DNA of 64,000 bases from an uncultured Alistipes sp. (GCA_947623305.1 CANQGQ010000003.1:1-64000); one strand, 5' to 3'. Shown: positions 54,101-63,249, counted from the first letter of the stretch. Program-made: numbers and translations. The notes: generated by a model from the sequence alone, not told the origin.

Positions 54101-55651
54101 CTATTTTCCGATCAGATCGTTGTCCTTGCGGTCGTGATAATGCACGTCGATGATACCCAGACTTTGGTCTTCGGCGATACGCAGACGCACCTTGTATTTC
54201 CACTCCCAACGCAACCGCAACGGCCACAAACCCTTCTTCAAATAAGCTGCCACGTAAGGGCTTACGACCAACTTGATGTATCTGCGGCCGCGATCCTGCG
54301 TGAGGAACGAAACCTGATTCTCGATCTTCTTGTCCAAAGACACCGTAGGCTCGATCTTACCCGAGCCGCCGCACGTCGGGCAGACGTCCGAAACGTTCTC
54401 GATAGCGACGGGCCGCACGCGCTGACGGGTAATCTGCATCAAGCCGAACTTCGTGAGCGGCAGCACGGTATGTTTCGCCTTATCGGTGGCCATCAGTTTC
54501 ACCATTTCGTCGAACAGGGCCTGTTTATTCTGCGCCTTGTGCAGGTCGATGAAGTCGATGATGACGATCCCGCCCAAGTCGCGCAACCGCAACTGGCGGG
54601 CGATCTCCTTGGCCGCCGCCAGATTCACATCCATGGCGGTCTGCTCCTGGTCGTCCTCGGCTTTCGTCCGGTTGCCGGAGTTGACGTCGATGACATTCAT
54701 CGCCTCGGTGCGCTCGATAATCAGGTAGGCACCCCGCCGCAACGACACGTATCGAGCGAACAGGGACTTGATCTGTTTCGAGATGTCGAAATTATCGAAA
54801 ATGGGCACCGTGCCGCGGTACAGCTTGACGATCTTCTCCTTCGCCGGCTCGATGTCGTGGATGTAATTGCGGATTTCGTTGTACATCGCCTCGTCGTTGA
54901 CGACGATCTGCGAAAAATCGCCGTTCAACGAGTCGCGGATGATGGTATTCGCCCGATTCATCTCGCTCATCAATTGAGCGGGCGCCTGATTTTTGCGGAT
55001 GGCCTGCACGGTCTTGCGCCACCGGTCGAGCTGCGTACGCAGATCGTGTTCGATCTCCTGGTCGGTCGCCTCGACGGCGGCCGTACGGATGATGACGCCG
55101 AAATTCTTGGGCAAGATGGCGGAGGCGATCCGTTTCAAGCGCCTTTTCTCCTCCGACGAACGGATTTTCTGCGACAAAAAGACCTTCGACGAGAATGGCA
55201 CCAGCACCACATTGCGGCCCGCCAACGAGATGTCGGCGGTCAGACGCGGCCCCTTGGTCGAAATGGCCTCCTTGGCGATCTGCACCATGACGGTCTGCCC
55301 CACCTGAAGATGCTCGCCGAGCTTTCCGTTCTTGTCGATGGCCGCCTCCATCTTCATGGTCTCGACGCGCAAGCCCCGTTTCCCGGGCTGCTGCGAGTTG
55401 ACCAATTTTTGCAGGGAGGGGTATTGCGTGCCCAAATCGAGATAATGGATGAAAGCATCCTTCTCGTGTCCTATATTGACGAAAGCCGCGTTCAGACCCG
55501 GCATGATCTTGCGTACCTTTCCGAGGTAGATGTCCCCCACGGCGAAGCCTGTCTGGCATTGTTCCTTCGAAAATTCGGCCAGCACCTTGTCTTCGCACAA
55601 GGCGATGGCGATCTCAGTCGGGTTGACGTTTACGATTAACTCTTTATTCAT
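54101..55651 (-). CDS. rng: Ribonuclease E/G family endonuclease
   Basis: Processes rRNA and decays mRNA. With the start at 55651 (MNKELIVNVNP, the usual Bacteroidetes beginning) the protein has 516 residues: an S1 RNA-binding domain (about 35-130; GDIYLGKVRKIMPGLNAAFVNIG), the RNase H-like catalytic core with IVIIDFIDL, and the zinc-link Cys pair in CPTCGGSG. There is no long C-terminal degradosome scaffold, so it is closer to RNase G. In-frame ATGs exist upstream (55663 and beyond). The next gene, mfd, starts one base after its stop codon. Confidence 0.94.
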   Translation of the reverse strand: MNKELIVNVNPTEIAIALCEDKVLAEFSKEQCQTGFAVGDIYLGKVRKIMPGLNAAFVNIGHEKDAFIHYLDLGTQYPSLQKLVNSQQPGKRGLRVETMKMEAAIDKNGKLGEHLQVGQTVMVQIAKEAISTKGPRLTADISLAGRNVVLVPFSSKVFLSQKIRSSEEKRRLKRIASAILPKNFGVIIRTAAVEATDQEIEHDLRTQLDRWRKTVQAIRKNQAPAQLMSEMNRANTIIRDSLNGDFSQIVVNDEAMYNEIRNYIHDIEPAKEKIVKLYRGTVPIFDNFDISKQIKSLFARYVSLRRGAYLIIERTEAMNVIDVNSGNRTKAEDDQEQTAMDVNLAAAKEIARQLRLRDLGGIVIIDFIDLHKAQNKQALFDEMVKLMATDKAKHTVLPLTKFGLMQITRQRVRPVAIENVSDVCPTCGGSGKIEPTVSLDKKIENQVSFLTQDRGRRYIKLVVSPYVAAYLKKGLWPLRLRWEWKYKVRLRIAEDQSLGIIDVHYHDRKDNDLIGK

Positions 55652-55819
55652 TCTATTTTTCATTAGCAGCGCCGAGGGTTTCCCGCTCGGTTCCGGAGCG
55701 GGACGCAAGTCGTCCGTTCCGTCGCTCCGACGGCGCCGAGGCTTCATCCGGTTGCGGCAATACGGCGGACGCAACCGCCCGAAGCGCGGAATCGCCCGGT
55801 CGCGTTAATAAAACAGGTA

Positions 55820-55850
55820 AAGCTAAAAGAGCCCGCAGCTCCTTTAGCTT
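55820..55850 (-). terminator. Hairpin terminator behind the small basic protein gene
   Basis: AAGCTAAAAGAGC (55820-55832) pairs with GCTCCTTTAGCTT (55838-55850), one mismatch, five-base loop. It lies 34 bp past the stop at 55884. The remaining gap 55652-55819 shows no gene. Confidence 0.55.
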
Positions 55851-55883
55851 CACCGCATCGTTAGCACGAAGATGCGCTACCTC

Positions 55884-55973
55884 TTACTTTTTCTTGTGGC
55901 GATTCTTACGCAGACGTTTTTTCCGTTTGTGGGTAGCCATCTTGTGGCGCTTATGCTTCTTTCCGTTTGGCAT
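55884..55973 (-). CDS. Very small basic protein, AURKAIP1/COX24 domain type
   Basis: A 29-residue protein of almost only Lys, Arg and His: it begins MPNGKKHKRHKMATHKRKKR and ends LRKNRHKKK. Tiny proteins with this motif are encoded in Bacteroidetes next to HU genes and are annotated as AURKAIP1/COX24 domain proteins, related to a mitochondrial small-subunit ribosomal protein (mS38). A ribosomal role is therefore likely, but unproven here. Codon structure, a clean start, a terminator behind it and its place after HU support a real gene. Confidence 0.85.
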   Translation of the reverse strand: MPNGKKHKRHKMATHKRKKRLRKNRHKKK

Positions 55974-56043
55974 AGTATTATGGAATTTGGTTATTGGATT
56001 TAGTAAAAATATGAATTTCAATCCGAGGTCTCTCCGCGCCGGC

Positions 56044-56316
56044 TTATTTCACCTTCTCCGCGAAGCTCTTCGCAGGCTTGAACGCAGGAATGTCGTGCGC
56101 CGGAATCGTGATCGTCGTATTTTTCGAGATATTGCGGGCCACCTTCTTGGCACGCTTCTTCACGATGAAGCTCCCGAATCCGCGCAGATATACATTGTTT
56201 TTCTTGGTCATCGACGTTTTGATGCTTTCCATGAAAGCCTCGACGATTGCCTGTACCTGAACCTTCTCGATGCCGGTACTTTTGGCGATTTCGCTCACGA
56301 TGTCAGCCTTTGTCAT
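56044..56316 (-). CDS. hup: HU-family DNA-binding protein
   Basis: Histone-like nucleoid protein. The 90 residues have the standard HU layout: helical dimerisation half (TKADIVSEIAKSTGIEKVQVQAIVEAF), GFGSF turn at about 47-51, and the DNA-binding arm with KKRAKKVARNI and TTITIPAHDIPAFKPAKSF. The arm has extra Lys compared with E. coli HU. It is preceded by a good promoter and followed by the tiny basic protein gene 70 bp downstream. Confidence 0.96.
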   Translation of the reverse strand: MTKADIVSEIAKSTGIEKVQVQAIVEAFMESIKTSMTKKNNVYLRGFGSFIVKKRAKKVARNISKNTTITIPAHDIPAFKPAKSFAEKVK

Positions 56317-56423
56317 ATCCGTAATATTTTATTAATTTAGTGTTTACGCTGTCGAACTCAATCATATCAATTCATCGGACCCGCTATTTGATCCCCGCAT
56401 CCGATTTCTTGCGCTCCAAGGTG

Positions 56424-56453
56424 CAAATATACGCTTTATTTATATTTCCGCCA
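56424..56453 (-). promoter_or_regulatory. HU gene promoter
   Basis: TATATTTG (56424-56431, minus) matches TAnnTTTG, with TTG about 20 nt upstream. It implies a leader of about 100 nt before the ATG at 56316. Confidence 0.6.
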
Positions 56454-56585
56454 ACAAACCGCCGAATTTTTTCGTGTTTTTTTTCGACGGCTACCGTCCA
56501 CGCTGACAAAGGGATAGCAAATATCGGGCAAAACGTTCGATCCTCGTCGAAAAATCGCCTGTCCGGACTCAATAAAATGCCGTTT

Positions 56586-56616
56586 TTTGCGTTTGACGGG
56601 AAAAAGCATAACTTTG
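56586..56616 (+). promoter_or_regulatory. porX promoter, full consensus
   Basis: TTTG (56586-56589), exactly 19 nt, then TAACTTTG (56609-56616): a complete match to the Bacteroidetes housekeeping promoter. The start codon follows 19 nt later. Confidence 0.75.
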
Positions 56617-56635
56617 TAAGGATAAAATCAACGCA

Positions 56636-58186
56636 ATGGTCAAAATTCTCTGGGTCGACGACGAAATCGAACTGCTCAAGCCCCACGTGCTGTTTCTGAA
56701 ACAGAAGGGCTACGAAGTGGATACGTGCAACAACGGGTACGACGCCATCGACATGGCTTCGGAGGGGGCCTACGATCTGATCATCCTCGACGAAATGATG
56801 CCCGGCATGACCGGTCTCGAAACTTTGCCGAAAATCAAGGAGGCCCGTCCGACGACGCCGGTCATCATGGTTACCAAAAGCGAGGAGGAGAACATCATGG
56901 ACAAAGCCGTCGGCTCGAAAATCGCCGACTACCTTATCAAGCCCGTCAATCCGAATCAGGTGCTTCTCTCTATCAAAAAGAACGTCCATTCGCAGCAATT
57001 GGTTACCGAACAGACCACGGCCGACTACCGTTCGGAGTTCGGACGTATCTCGGCGTCGCTGCGGATGGCCGAGACGTTTCAGGACTGGTGCTCGCTCTAC
57101 CGCAGGCTCACTTCGTGGGAAATCGAACTCGAATCCTCGAGCGACCAAGGCATCAAAGAGATTCTGCTTCACCAGAAGACCGAAGCCAACCAGGCGTTCT
57201 GCAAATTCGTGCGCCAGAACTACTACGACTGGATCAACCGCCGGTCGGACGATACGCCCGTAATGTCGCACACGTTGATGCGCTCGAAGATCTTTCCCGT
57301 GGCTGACGATCACGAAAAGACGACGCTGCTGCTCATCGACAATTTCCGTTACGACCAATGGCGCTCGATTTCGTCGCTGCTGCGCGGCTACTACGACGTG
57401 GCGGTCGATGATTTCTATTGCGCCATCCTTCCGACGGCGACCCAATATGCCCGCAATGCCATCTTCGCCGGACTGATGCCGCTCTCGATCGACCGGCTGA
57501 TGCCCGACAAGTGGCTCAACGACAACGAAGAGGGCGGAAAAAACCAGTTCGAGGAGGAGTTCCTGAAACGGCTGATGGCCCAGAACGGCAAATCGTGGCG
57601 ATTCTCGTTCGACAAACTGGTACGCCCCGAACAAGGCCGCCGGCTGGTCGACAATATACAGAAGGTCTACGATGCCGATTTCTCGGTCATCATCTATAAT
57701 TTCCTCGACATCCTGTCGCATGCGCGCACCGAGACCGACATCATCCGCGAACTCACCGAAGACGAAGCGGCGTTCCGCTCGCTGACCCGTTCGTGGTTCG
57801 AACACTCCGACCTCTATACGATTCTGAAGCTCCTCGCCGAACGGGGGCACACGGTGGTCATCACGTCGGATCACGGCACCATCCGCGTGGACAATCCGGT
57901 GAAGGTAACGGGCGACCGCGAGACCTCGGCCAACCTGCGCTACAAGACGGGCCGCAACCTCTCCTACAACTCGCGCGAGGTTTACGAAGTAACGCGGCCG
58001 GAAGACATCCAACTGCCGTCGAGCAACCTCTCGTCAAGCTACATCTTCGCCTACAACACCGACTTTTTAGTCTACAATAACGATGCGAACCGCCACATTC
58101 GCTACTACCGCAACACGTTCCAGCACGGCGGCATCTCGATGGAGGAAATGCTCGTACCGTTCCTCATTCTAAAACCGAAACAATAA
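56636..58186 (+). CDS. porX: PorX, response regulator with PglZ-type phosphodiesterase domain
   Basis: Two-component regulator of type IX secretion genes. The 516 residues comprise a receiver domain (1 to about 120; phosphorylation site Asp52 in LDEMMPGM, Lys102 in IKP), a helical middle and an alkaline-phosphatase-superfamily PglZ domain (about 220-510). That domain carries IDNFRYDQ at 234-241, the Thr-bearing PTATQYARNA at 266-275, and the metal ligands SDHG at 411-414. In Porphyromonas PorX, this domain cleaves oligonucleotides and the protein works with the PorY kinase and SigP. PorY is not in the window. Its presence implies a type IX secretion system in the organism. Confidence 0.93.
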   Translation: MVKILWVDDEIELLKPHVLFLKQKGYEVDTCNNGYDAIDMASEGAYDLIILDEMMPGMTGLETLPKIKEARPTTPVIMVTKSEEENIMDKAVGSKIADYLIKPVNPNQVLLSIKKNVHSQQLVTEQTTADYRSEFGRISASLRMAETFQDWCSLYRRLTSWEIELESSSDQGIKEILLHQKTEANQAFCKFVRQNYYDWINRRSDDTPVMSHTLMRSKIFPVADDHEKTTLLLIDNFRYDQWRSISSLLRGYYDVAVDDFYCAILPTATQYARNAIFAGLMPLSIDRLMPDKWLNDNEEGGKNQFEEEFLKRLMAQNGKSWRFSFDKLVRPEQGRRLVDNIQKVYDADFSVIIYNFLDILSHARTETDIIRELTEDEAAFRSLTRSWFEHSDLYTILKLLAERGHTVVITSDHGTIRVDNPVKVTGDRETSANLRYKTGRNLSYNSREVYEVTRPEDIQLPSSNLSSSYIFAYNTDFLVYNNDANRHIRYYRNTFQHGGISMEEMLVPFLILKPKQ

Positions 58187-58195
58187 ATCCGCACG

Positions 58196-58627
58196 ATGAC
58201 GAAAACCATCCATATCACCTCCGAGGAAGAGCTGCCGCAGGTCGCCGCAGCAATTCTGGAAGCTACGGGACGCCGCACGGTGGTCGTATTCCGCGGCGGA
58301 ATGGGAGCCGGCAAAACGACGCTCATTCGCGCCATCGCCGCCGCTTTGGGCTCCGCCGACACAGTAACCAGTCCGACGTTCGCCCTCGTCAACCAATACA
58401 AGGGCGCGGGCGGCCGCAACATCTATCACTTCGATTTTTACCGCATCGACGACCTGCGGGAGGCTTACGACTTCGGCTACGAAGAGTATTTCTATTCGGG
58501 CGACCTCTGTTTAGTGGAGTGGCCCGAGAAGATCGAAGCGCTGCTGCCGGACGATGTCATCACGGTGCGCATCACCGTCGACAGCGAAACGGCGAGGACG
58601 TTCACCATCGAAGATAACGAAATCTGA
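58196..58627 (+). CDS. tsaE: tRNA threonylcarbamoyladenosine synthesis ATPase TsaE
   Basis: ATPase needed with TsaB and TsaD to make t6A37 in ANN-decoding tRNAs. The 143-residue length is normal; Walker A is GGMGAGKTT, then SPTFALVNQY and the YHFDFYRIDDLREAYDFGYEEYF block with the Asp/Glu that completes the site. It follows porX by nine bases and is probably co-transcribed. Confidence 0.95.
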   Translation: MTKTIHITSEEELPQVAAAILEATGRRTVVVFRGGMGAGKTTLIRAIAAALGSADTVTSPTFALVNQYKGAGGRNIYHFDFYRIDDLREAYDFGYEEYFYSGDLCLVEWPEKIEALLPDDVITVRITVDSETARTFTIEDNEI

Positions 58628-58663
58628 AAAATTTCCAAATACGAACCGAAACACCGCAAAAAA

Positions 58664-59563
58664 ATGAAGAATGCATTCAAAATTCTCGGTTGGACCTTGC
58701 TGACGCTCGTCGGCCTGCTCGTCATCGGTTATCTGGCCGCCCGCTTCGTGTTCCGCGAGCAGATCACGGCAGCGCTCTATGACGATCTGCGCCAGGAGCG
58801 CGTCGAATTGCTCCGCTCGGCCGGAGCTTATGCGTCCGACACGACCGGCTATCGCTTCACCTACGAACAGAATCCCGACCGGGCGCGCGAAATCCGCGAA
58901 TACTTCCGGCTCGACACGCTGCTCACCCCCGAATCGACGACATGGGAGCGGACGCTCACGCTGGCACAGTTCGTCGCCGCCCACATCCCCCACGCCAACC
59001 AGACGGAACAGCCCAAGACCCGCAATGCGACCGCGCTGTGGGAATACCACCTCACGGTCGAACCGGCCTTCAACTGCCGGCTGCATTCGATTATGCTGCA
59101 CGAGTTGCTACTTGCGGCGGGCATCACGAACCGGTTCGTTACCTGTCTGCCGGCCGACCCCGAAGACAACGACTGCCATGTGGTCAACCTCGTCTGGCTG
59201 CCCGAACGGCAGAAATGGGCCATGATCGATTCCGACATACAGGCGTGGGCCGCCTCGCCCGACGGAACGCCCCTCTCGCTGGCCGAAATGCGCGAACGCT
59301 TCATGGCGGACGAACCGATGGAGGTGCGGCCGCTCCTCGACCCTCCGTTCGTTACCGAGGCTGAATATCTTACCTATTTGGCCAAAAACCTCTACTGGTT
59401 CGAATGTTGGGAGCAGACGGGCTATGACAAAGAGGTACATTTCAAGGGGCGCACGATCGTACTGCTGCCGACGGGATTCGAGGGATTCCGCCTCAACGAC
59501 CAAGCATTGCGCACCTGCGACGCCGCCCGTTTCTGGGCGGCGCCCGAAACACCGATAAAATAA
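58664..59563 (+). CDS. Membrane-anchored transglutaminase-like protein
   Basis: A 299-residue protein with one N-terminal membrane helix (about 10-28), so the body lies outside the cytoplasm. The middle has a transglutaminase-like catalytic triad in order: Cys138 (FNCRLHS), His172 (DCHVVNLVW) and Asp189 (WAMIDSD). Members hydrolyse or transfer amide bonds in peptides; the substrate is unknown. It is 36 bp after tsaE and 14 bp before the SRPBCC gene. Confidence 0.82.
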   Translation: MKNAFKILGWTLLTLVGLLVIGYLAARFVFREQITAALYDDLRQERVELLRSAGAYASDTTGYRFTYEQNPDRAREIREYFRLDTLLTPESTTWERTLTLAQFVAAHIPHANQTEQPKTRNATALWEYHLTVEPAFNCRLHSIMLHELLLAAGITNRFVTCLPADPEDNDCHVVNLVWLPERQKWAMIDSDIQAWAASPDGTPLSLAEMRERFMADEPMEVRPLLDPPFVTEAEYLTYLAKNLYWFECWEQTGYDKEVHFKGRTIVLLPTGFEGFRLNDQALRTCDAARFWAAPETPIK

Positions 59564-59577
59564 GGAAACAAAGACCC

Positions 59578-59988
59578 ATGCAAGAATACATCTCCAAACA
59601 ACAACAGATTCTCCGCCCTGCGGAACAGATTTATCCCGTCATCAGCCGCTTCGACAACCTGACGCCGGCGCTGGCCGACAAAGTCGAGGAGTGGCAGGCC
59701 ACCGAAGACCGCTGTTCGTTCAAAGCGAAGGGATTCACGGTCAAGCTCCGCATGGAGGAGCGCATCGCCCCGAAGCAGATCAAGATCGTCGGCGACGAAG
59801 GAGGCGTTCCGGTCGACTTCGCATTCTGGATTCAACTGCAAGAGGTTGCGGAAAACGACACGCGCATGCGGCTGGTGCTGCATGTCGAACTGAACATGAT
59901 GATGAAGATGATGATCGGCGGCAAACTCCAAGATGCCCTCGATCGAATCGCCGCAGGAATCGCCCGCTCTTTCTTATTAGCGCGATAG
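59578..59988 (+). CDS. SRPBCC-fold protein of unknown ligand
   Basis: A 136-residue soluble protein with the START/Bet v1-like pattern: N-terminal helix-strand (ILRPAEQIYPVISRFDNL), a run of beta strands (CSFKAKGFTVKLRMEERI, IKIVGDEG, FAFWIQLQEV, TRMRLVLHVELNMMMKMM) and a closing long helix (LQDALDRIAAGIARSF). Such folds bind hydrophobic ligands. Odd feature: the last codons and the stop (LLAR then TAG) lie inside interspersed repeat copy B, so the repeat supplies the end of the protein. Confidence 0.78.
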   Translation: MQEYISKQQQILRPAEQIYPVISRFDNLTPALADKVEEWQATEDRCSFKAKGFTVKLRMEERIAPKQIKIVGDEGGVPVDFAFWIQLQEVAENDTRMRLVLHVELNMMMKMMIGGKLQDALDRIAAGIARSFLLAR

Positions 59989-60140
59989 ACCCTTATCTTG
60001 CTTAGCAAGGGCATCGACGCTTCCATTACAACGGTACGCCGTCGTCTTTGGCGGCCTTGAGGCCGCGCGGGCCGAAGCCTCCGACCGCGGAGGCCCGCTG
60101 CTGAAGCCAGTGTGCCCTGCAGGCTTCGCCCCACAGACCG
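59974..60140 (+). repeat. Interspersed intergenic repeat, copy B
   Basis: Same block order as the copy at 15663: TTATTAGCGCG, then CTTATCTTGCTT and CGCTTCCATTA, then a GC-rich half with GCGCGGGCCGAAGCCTCCG (60066-60084), which recurs exactly at 9417-9435, and CTTCGCCCC. It overlaps the 3' end of the SRPBCC gene and lies before the convergent NUDIX gene. Confidence 0.65.
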
Positions 60141-60162
60141 ACCGAATTAGAAATCGAATTTC

Positions 60163-60765
60163 TTACTTCATCGCTGCGGCGACGCACCGAATCGTCGGAT
60201 AGCTGTTTTTCAACAGCGATTCCGACACCTCCTTCGGCGAAGCCCACAAGACCCGTTCGATACCCTCCTCCGTCTGCGGCGTCAATCCGTCGCTCGTTTC
60301 GGCGCGAAGCTCGAACCAATGCGTCTGTTTCAACTCCCACCGTGCCGTCTTCGGGAACCAGTAGGCATGCCACGTCGAACAGAGCGGACGCACGACCCGA
60401 GCCCGAACGCCCGTTTCTTCGGCAATCTCCCGCACGGCGCAGACCTCAGCACTTTCACCGGCTTCGATGTGCCCTTTGGGAAGATCCCAACGTCCGTTCC
60501 GGTAGATCATCAACCAATGGCCCGCATCGTCGACGACGATGCCGCCGGCCGCCTCGACCTGCGTGAAATCCGCCGCAAAACGAGCGAACGCCTCGTCGGG
60601 ATGCGGCGTCGCCACGCACACGGAATTGCAATTTTCGAGAATTTTGAGTATCTTGGCACGGGTTATATCCGTCGGGGTGCCGATGACGGCTTCGGCGGCG
60701 ACATCCGCAGGCGCTTCCGTTGCGAACCGTACCGCTTTGTCGGCAAAATAGACAGTCGTTTCCAT
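60163..60765 (-). CDS. NUDIX hydrolase
   Basis: A 200-residue pyrophosphohydrolase. The NUDIX box GHIEAGESAEVCAVREIAEETG (about 116-137) has all the metal-binding Glu residues (REIAEE). The N-terminal 60 residues form a separate domain not needed for NUDIX activity. The WYFP-like HAYWFPKTARWELKQTHWF segment resembles diadenosine/ADP-ribose hydrolases, but the substrate cannot be assigned. Divergent from the S9 peptidase gene. Confidence 0.9.
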   Translation of the reverse strand: METTVYFADKAVRFATEAPADVAAEAVIGTPTDITRAKILKILENCNSVCVATPHPDEAFARFAADFTQVEAAGGIVVDDAGHWLMIYRNGRWDLPKGHIEAGESAEVCAVREIAEETGVRARVVRPLCSTWHAYWFPKTARWELKQTHWFELRAETSDGLTPQTEEGIERVLWASPKEVSESLLKNSYPTIRCVAAAMK

Positions 60766-60817
60766 GATTCGATCGTAATTTTTCGGGCAGGCGGGAAAAA
60801 ACCGCCGTCCCGACCGG

Positions 60818-60825
60818 CGAAGATA
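60818..60825 (-). promoter_or_regulatory. Possible NUDIX gene -7 element
   Basis: TATCTTCG on the minus strand, one mismatch to TAnnTTTG, 52 nt before the ATG at 60765. Weak match. Confidence 0.35.
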
Positions 60826-60992
60826 CGAAATTTTTATTAACCGGCACGGATCGGTTGCATAGGAAGGGAGCGAGATGCGTACGAAAATCTTCGGCCTCGT
60901 TTTGCAGCAGCGAAGCAGCTTTCGGTAGACGGTTTTCTATGTAACAACGTACTTAACAAGATATTCGCCCGCTTAAAGAAAAAAGGAACCAA

Positions 60993-63188
60993 GTGAATAA
61001 AAAAATGAATAAAATTCTTCTGTTTATGGCTCTTGCAGCATGGGGAGCCGGTTCGTGCGACAAACGTCCCGAGCCCCTGACCATCGACAACGCACTGACC
61101 GCCGAAGAGATCGCCGCCGGACGGCTGACCCCCGAGGTAATGTGGAAAATGAGCCGAGTCGGCGATTCGTCGCTGTCGCCCGACGGTTCGAAACTGCTCT
61201 ATCAGCAGACCGATTATTCGATGTCCGAGAATCGCGGCGTAACGACCCTCTGGATCGAAGACACCGTTTCGGAGACCGCCACCCGTCTGACCGACACTTC
61301 GTCGAACAGTCTGTCGCCCCGCTGGTCAGCCGACGGAGAGACGATCTATTTCCTTTCCGACCGCAGCGGCTCGATGCAAGTATGGCGGATGAACGCCCAG
61401 GGCGCCGAAGCCGAACAGATCACGGGCAACGGCAACGGCGAAGGGATTCCCGACGTCGAAGGATTCGGCGTCAGTCCGGACGGAAAACACATCTGGTGGG
61501 TGCAGACCGTGCACGTCGCAGCCCGTAAATCGTCGGACGTCTACACCGACATGCCCAAATCACAAGCCCGCATCTACGACGATCTGATGGCCCGCCACTG
61601 GGACTACTGGGACGAGGGCGACTATCGTCATATCTTCGTCGGACGGCTGGGCAAAGGGCTCGTAACGGGCGGCACGGACATCATCGGTGCCGATGCCGCA
61701 TGGGATGCGCCGCTGGCCCCCTACTTCGACATGGCCGAAATAGCTTGGAACCACGCGGGCACGAAGCTCGCCTACACGTGCAAACCGCTGACAGGCACCG
61801 ACTACGCCGTATCGACCGATTCAGACATTTTTATTTATGATGTTGCGACGGGGACCACCCGCAATATCTGCAAACCCCGCACGGGCTGCAAGTCGGAATG
61901 CGCCGGCGAAGTCATGGAATGCGTGGCCGAAATGCCGGGTTATGACAAATACCCCGTCTGGTCGCCCGACGATTCGAAAATCGCCTTCCGCTCGATGCGC
62001 CGCGCCGGCAACGAATCGGACAAGGAACGGCTGATGATCTGCGACCTGCAGACGGGCACGATGCGCGACCTCACCGCCACGTTCGACTACAACGCCATGA
62101 ACACGGTGTGGGAGGATGCCGACCACCTGTTGTTCATCGCCCCGATCGAGGCGACGCACCAGATCTGTCGGGTTACGGTGCCGCCCGCCGACAGCGTGGG
62201 CCTCGCTTCGCAGGTCGAAGTGCTGACGAAAGGCGACCACGACATCAATGCCTTCACGCTCTCCGACCGGCACATCGCGGCGGAGGTCTGCACGATTTCG
62301 ATGGCGACCGAATTTTTCGACGTCGATCCCGCGACCGGCACGATGGTTCGGATTTCGTCCGTCAACCGACCGATTTACGACCGCATCCGCATGGGCAACG
62401 TGCAAAAACGCTGGGTGAAGACCACCGACGGCAAGGAGATGCTGACGTGGGTCATTCTGCCGCCCGATTTCGACGAGACGAAAAAATACCCCGTGCTGCT
62501 CTATTGCCAGGGCGGGCCGCAAAGCGTCGTATCGCAATTCTGGAGCTATCGGTGGAATTTCCAGTTGATGGCGGCCCAGGGCTACATCGTCGTGGCCCCC
62601 AACCGGCGCGGACTGCCCTCGTTCGGGCAGGAGTGGCTCGACCAGATTTCGGGCGACTACTCGGGACAGAATATCCGCGACTATCTTTCGGCCATCGACG
62701 ACGTGGCCCGCGAACCGTGGGCCGATGAGACCCGCATGGGCTGTGTAGGCGCATCGTACGGCGGCTACTCGGTCTATTTCCTCGCCGGATGCCACGAAAA
62801 ACGGTTCAAGGCCTTCATCGCTCACTGCGGCATCTTCGATTTCGATTCGATGTACGGCCATACCGAGGAGCTCTGGTTCGTGAACAACGACTACGGAGGC
62901 CCCTACTGGGACAAAGAGAATGCCGTTGCACAGCGCTCCTACGCCAATTCGCCCCACAAGTTCGTAACGAAGTGGGACACCCCGATTCTGATTTTCACGG
63001 GCGAAAAAGACTTCCGCATCCCCTATACGCAGTCGTTAGAGGCCTTCACGGCGGCGCGGGTGCGCGGGATCCCGGCACGGCTGGTGGAGTTCGAAAACGA
63101 AGCGCACCAGGTCTTCAAACCGCAGAACTCGCTGGTCTGGAACCGCGAATTTTTCGGCTGGCTCGACAAATATGTGAAAGGGGAATAA
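60993..63188 (+). CDS. S9-family prolyl oligopeptidase-type lipoprotein peptidase
   Basis: A 731-residue serine peptidase with a lipobox (GSC, Cys22) that places it on the membrane facing the periplasm or outside. Residues about 50-450 are a beta-propeller of WD40-like units (LSPDGSKLLYQQTDYSM, SPRWSADGETIYFLSDRSG). The C-terminal alpha/beta-hydrolase domain has the catalytic Ser near 588 in GASYGGYS, Asp near 673 in EKDFRIP and His near 704 in ENEAHQV. This layout is that of DPP-type dipeptidyl or acylaminoacyl peptidases, which feed peptide fermentation in Bacteroidales. A terminator follows. Confidence 0.94.
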   Translation: MNKKMNKILLFMALAAWGAGSCDKRPEPLTIDNALTAEEIAAGRLTPEVMWKMSRVGDSSLSPDGSKLLYQQTDYSMSENRGVTTLWIEDTVSETATRLTDTSSNSLSPRWSADGETIYFLSDRSGSMQVWRMNAQGAEAEQITGNGNGEGIPDVEGFGVSPDGKHIWWVQTVHVAARKSSDVYTDMPKSQARIYDDLMARHWDYWDEGDYRHIFVGRLGKGLVTGGTDIIGADAAWDAPLAPYFDMAEIAWNHAGTKLAYTCKPLTGTDYAVSTDSDIFIYDVATGTTRNICKPRTGCKSECAGEVMECVAEMPGYDKYPVWSPDDSKIAFRSMRRAGNESDKERLMICDLQTGTMRDLTATFDYNAMNTVWEDADHLLFIAPIEATHQICRVTVPPADSVGLASQVEVLTKGDHDINAFTLSDRHIAAEVCTISMATEFFDVDPATGTMVRISSVNRPIYDRIRMGNVQKRWVKTTDGKEMLTWVILPPDFDETKKYPVLLYCQGGPQSVVSQFWSYRWNFQLMAAQGYIVVAPNRRGLPSFGQEWLDQISGDYSGQNIRDYLSAIDDVAREPWADETRMGCVGASYGGYSVYFLAGCHEKRFKAFIAHCGIFDFDSMYGHTEELWFVNNDYGGPYWDKENAVAQRSYANSPHKFVTKWDTPILIFTGEKDFRIPYTQSLEAFTAARVRGIPARLVEFENEAHQVFKPQNSLVWNREFFGWLDKYVKGE

Positions 63189-63210
63189 CCCATTCGCCGC
63201 AACCGATTAC

Positions 63211-63249
63211 GAAAGCGGGTGCCCGATTGTTCGGGCACCCGCTTTTTAA
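63211..63249 (+). terminator. Rho-independent terminator of the S9 peptidase gene
   Basis: Perfect 12-bp stem GCGGGTGCCCGA/TCGGGCACCCGC with a four-base loop, then TTTTT. It starts 22 bp past the stop. Confidence 0.9.
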
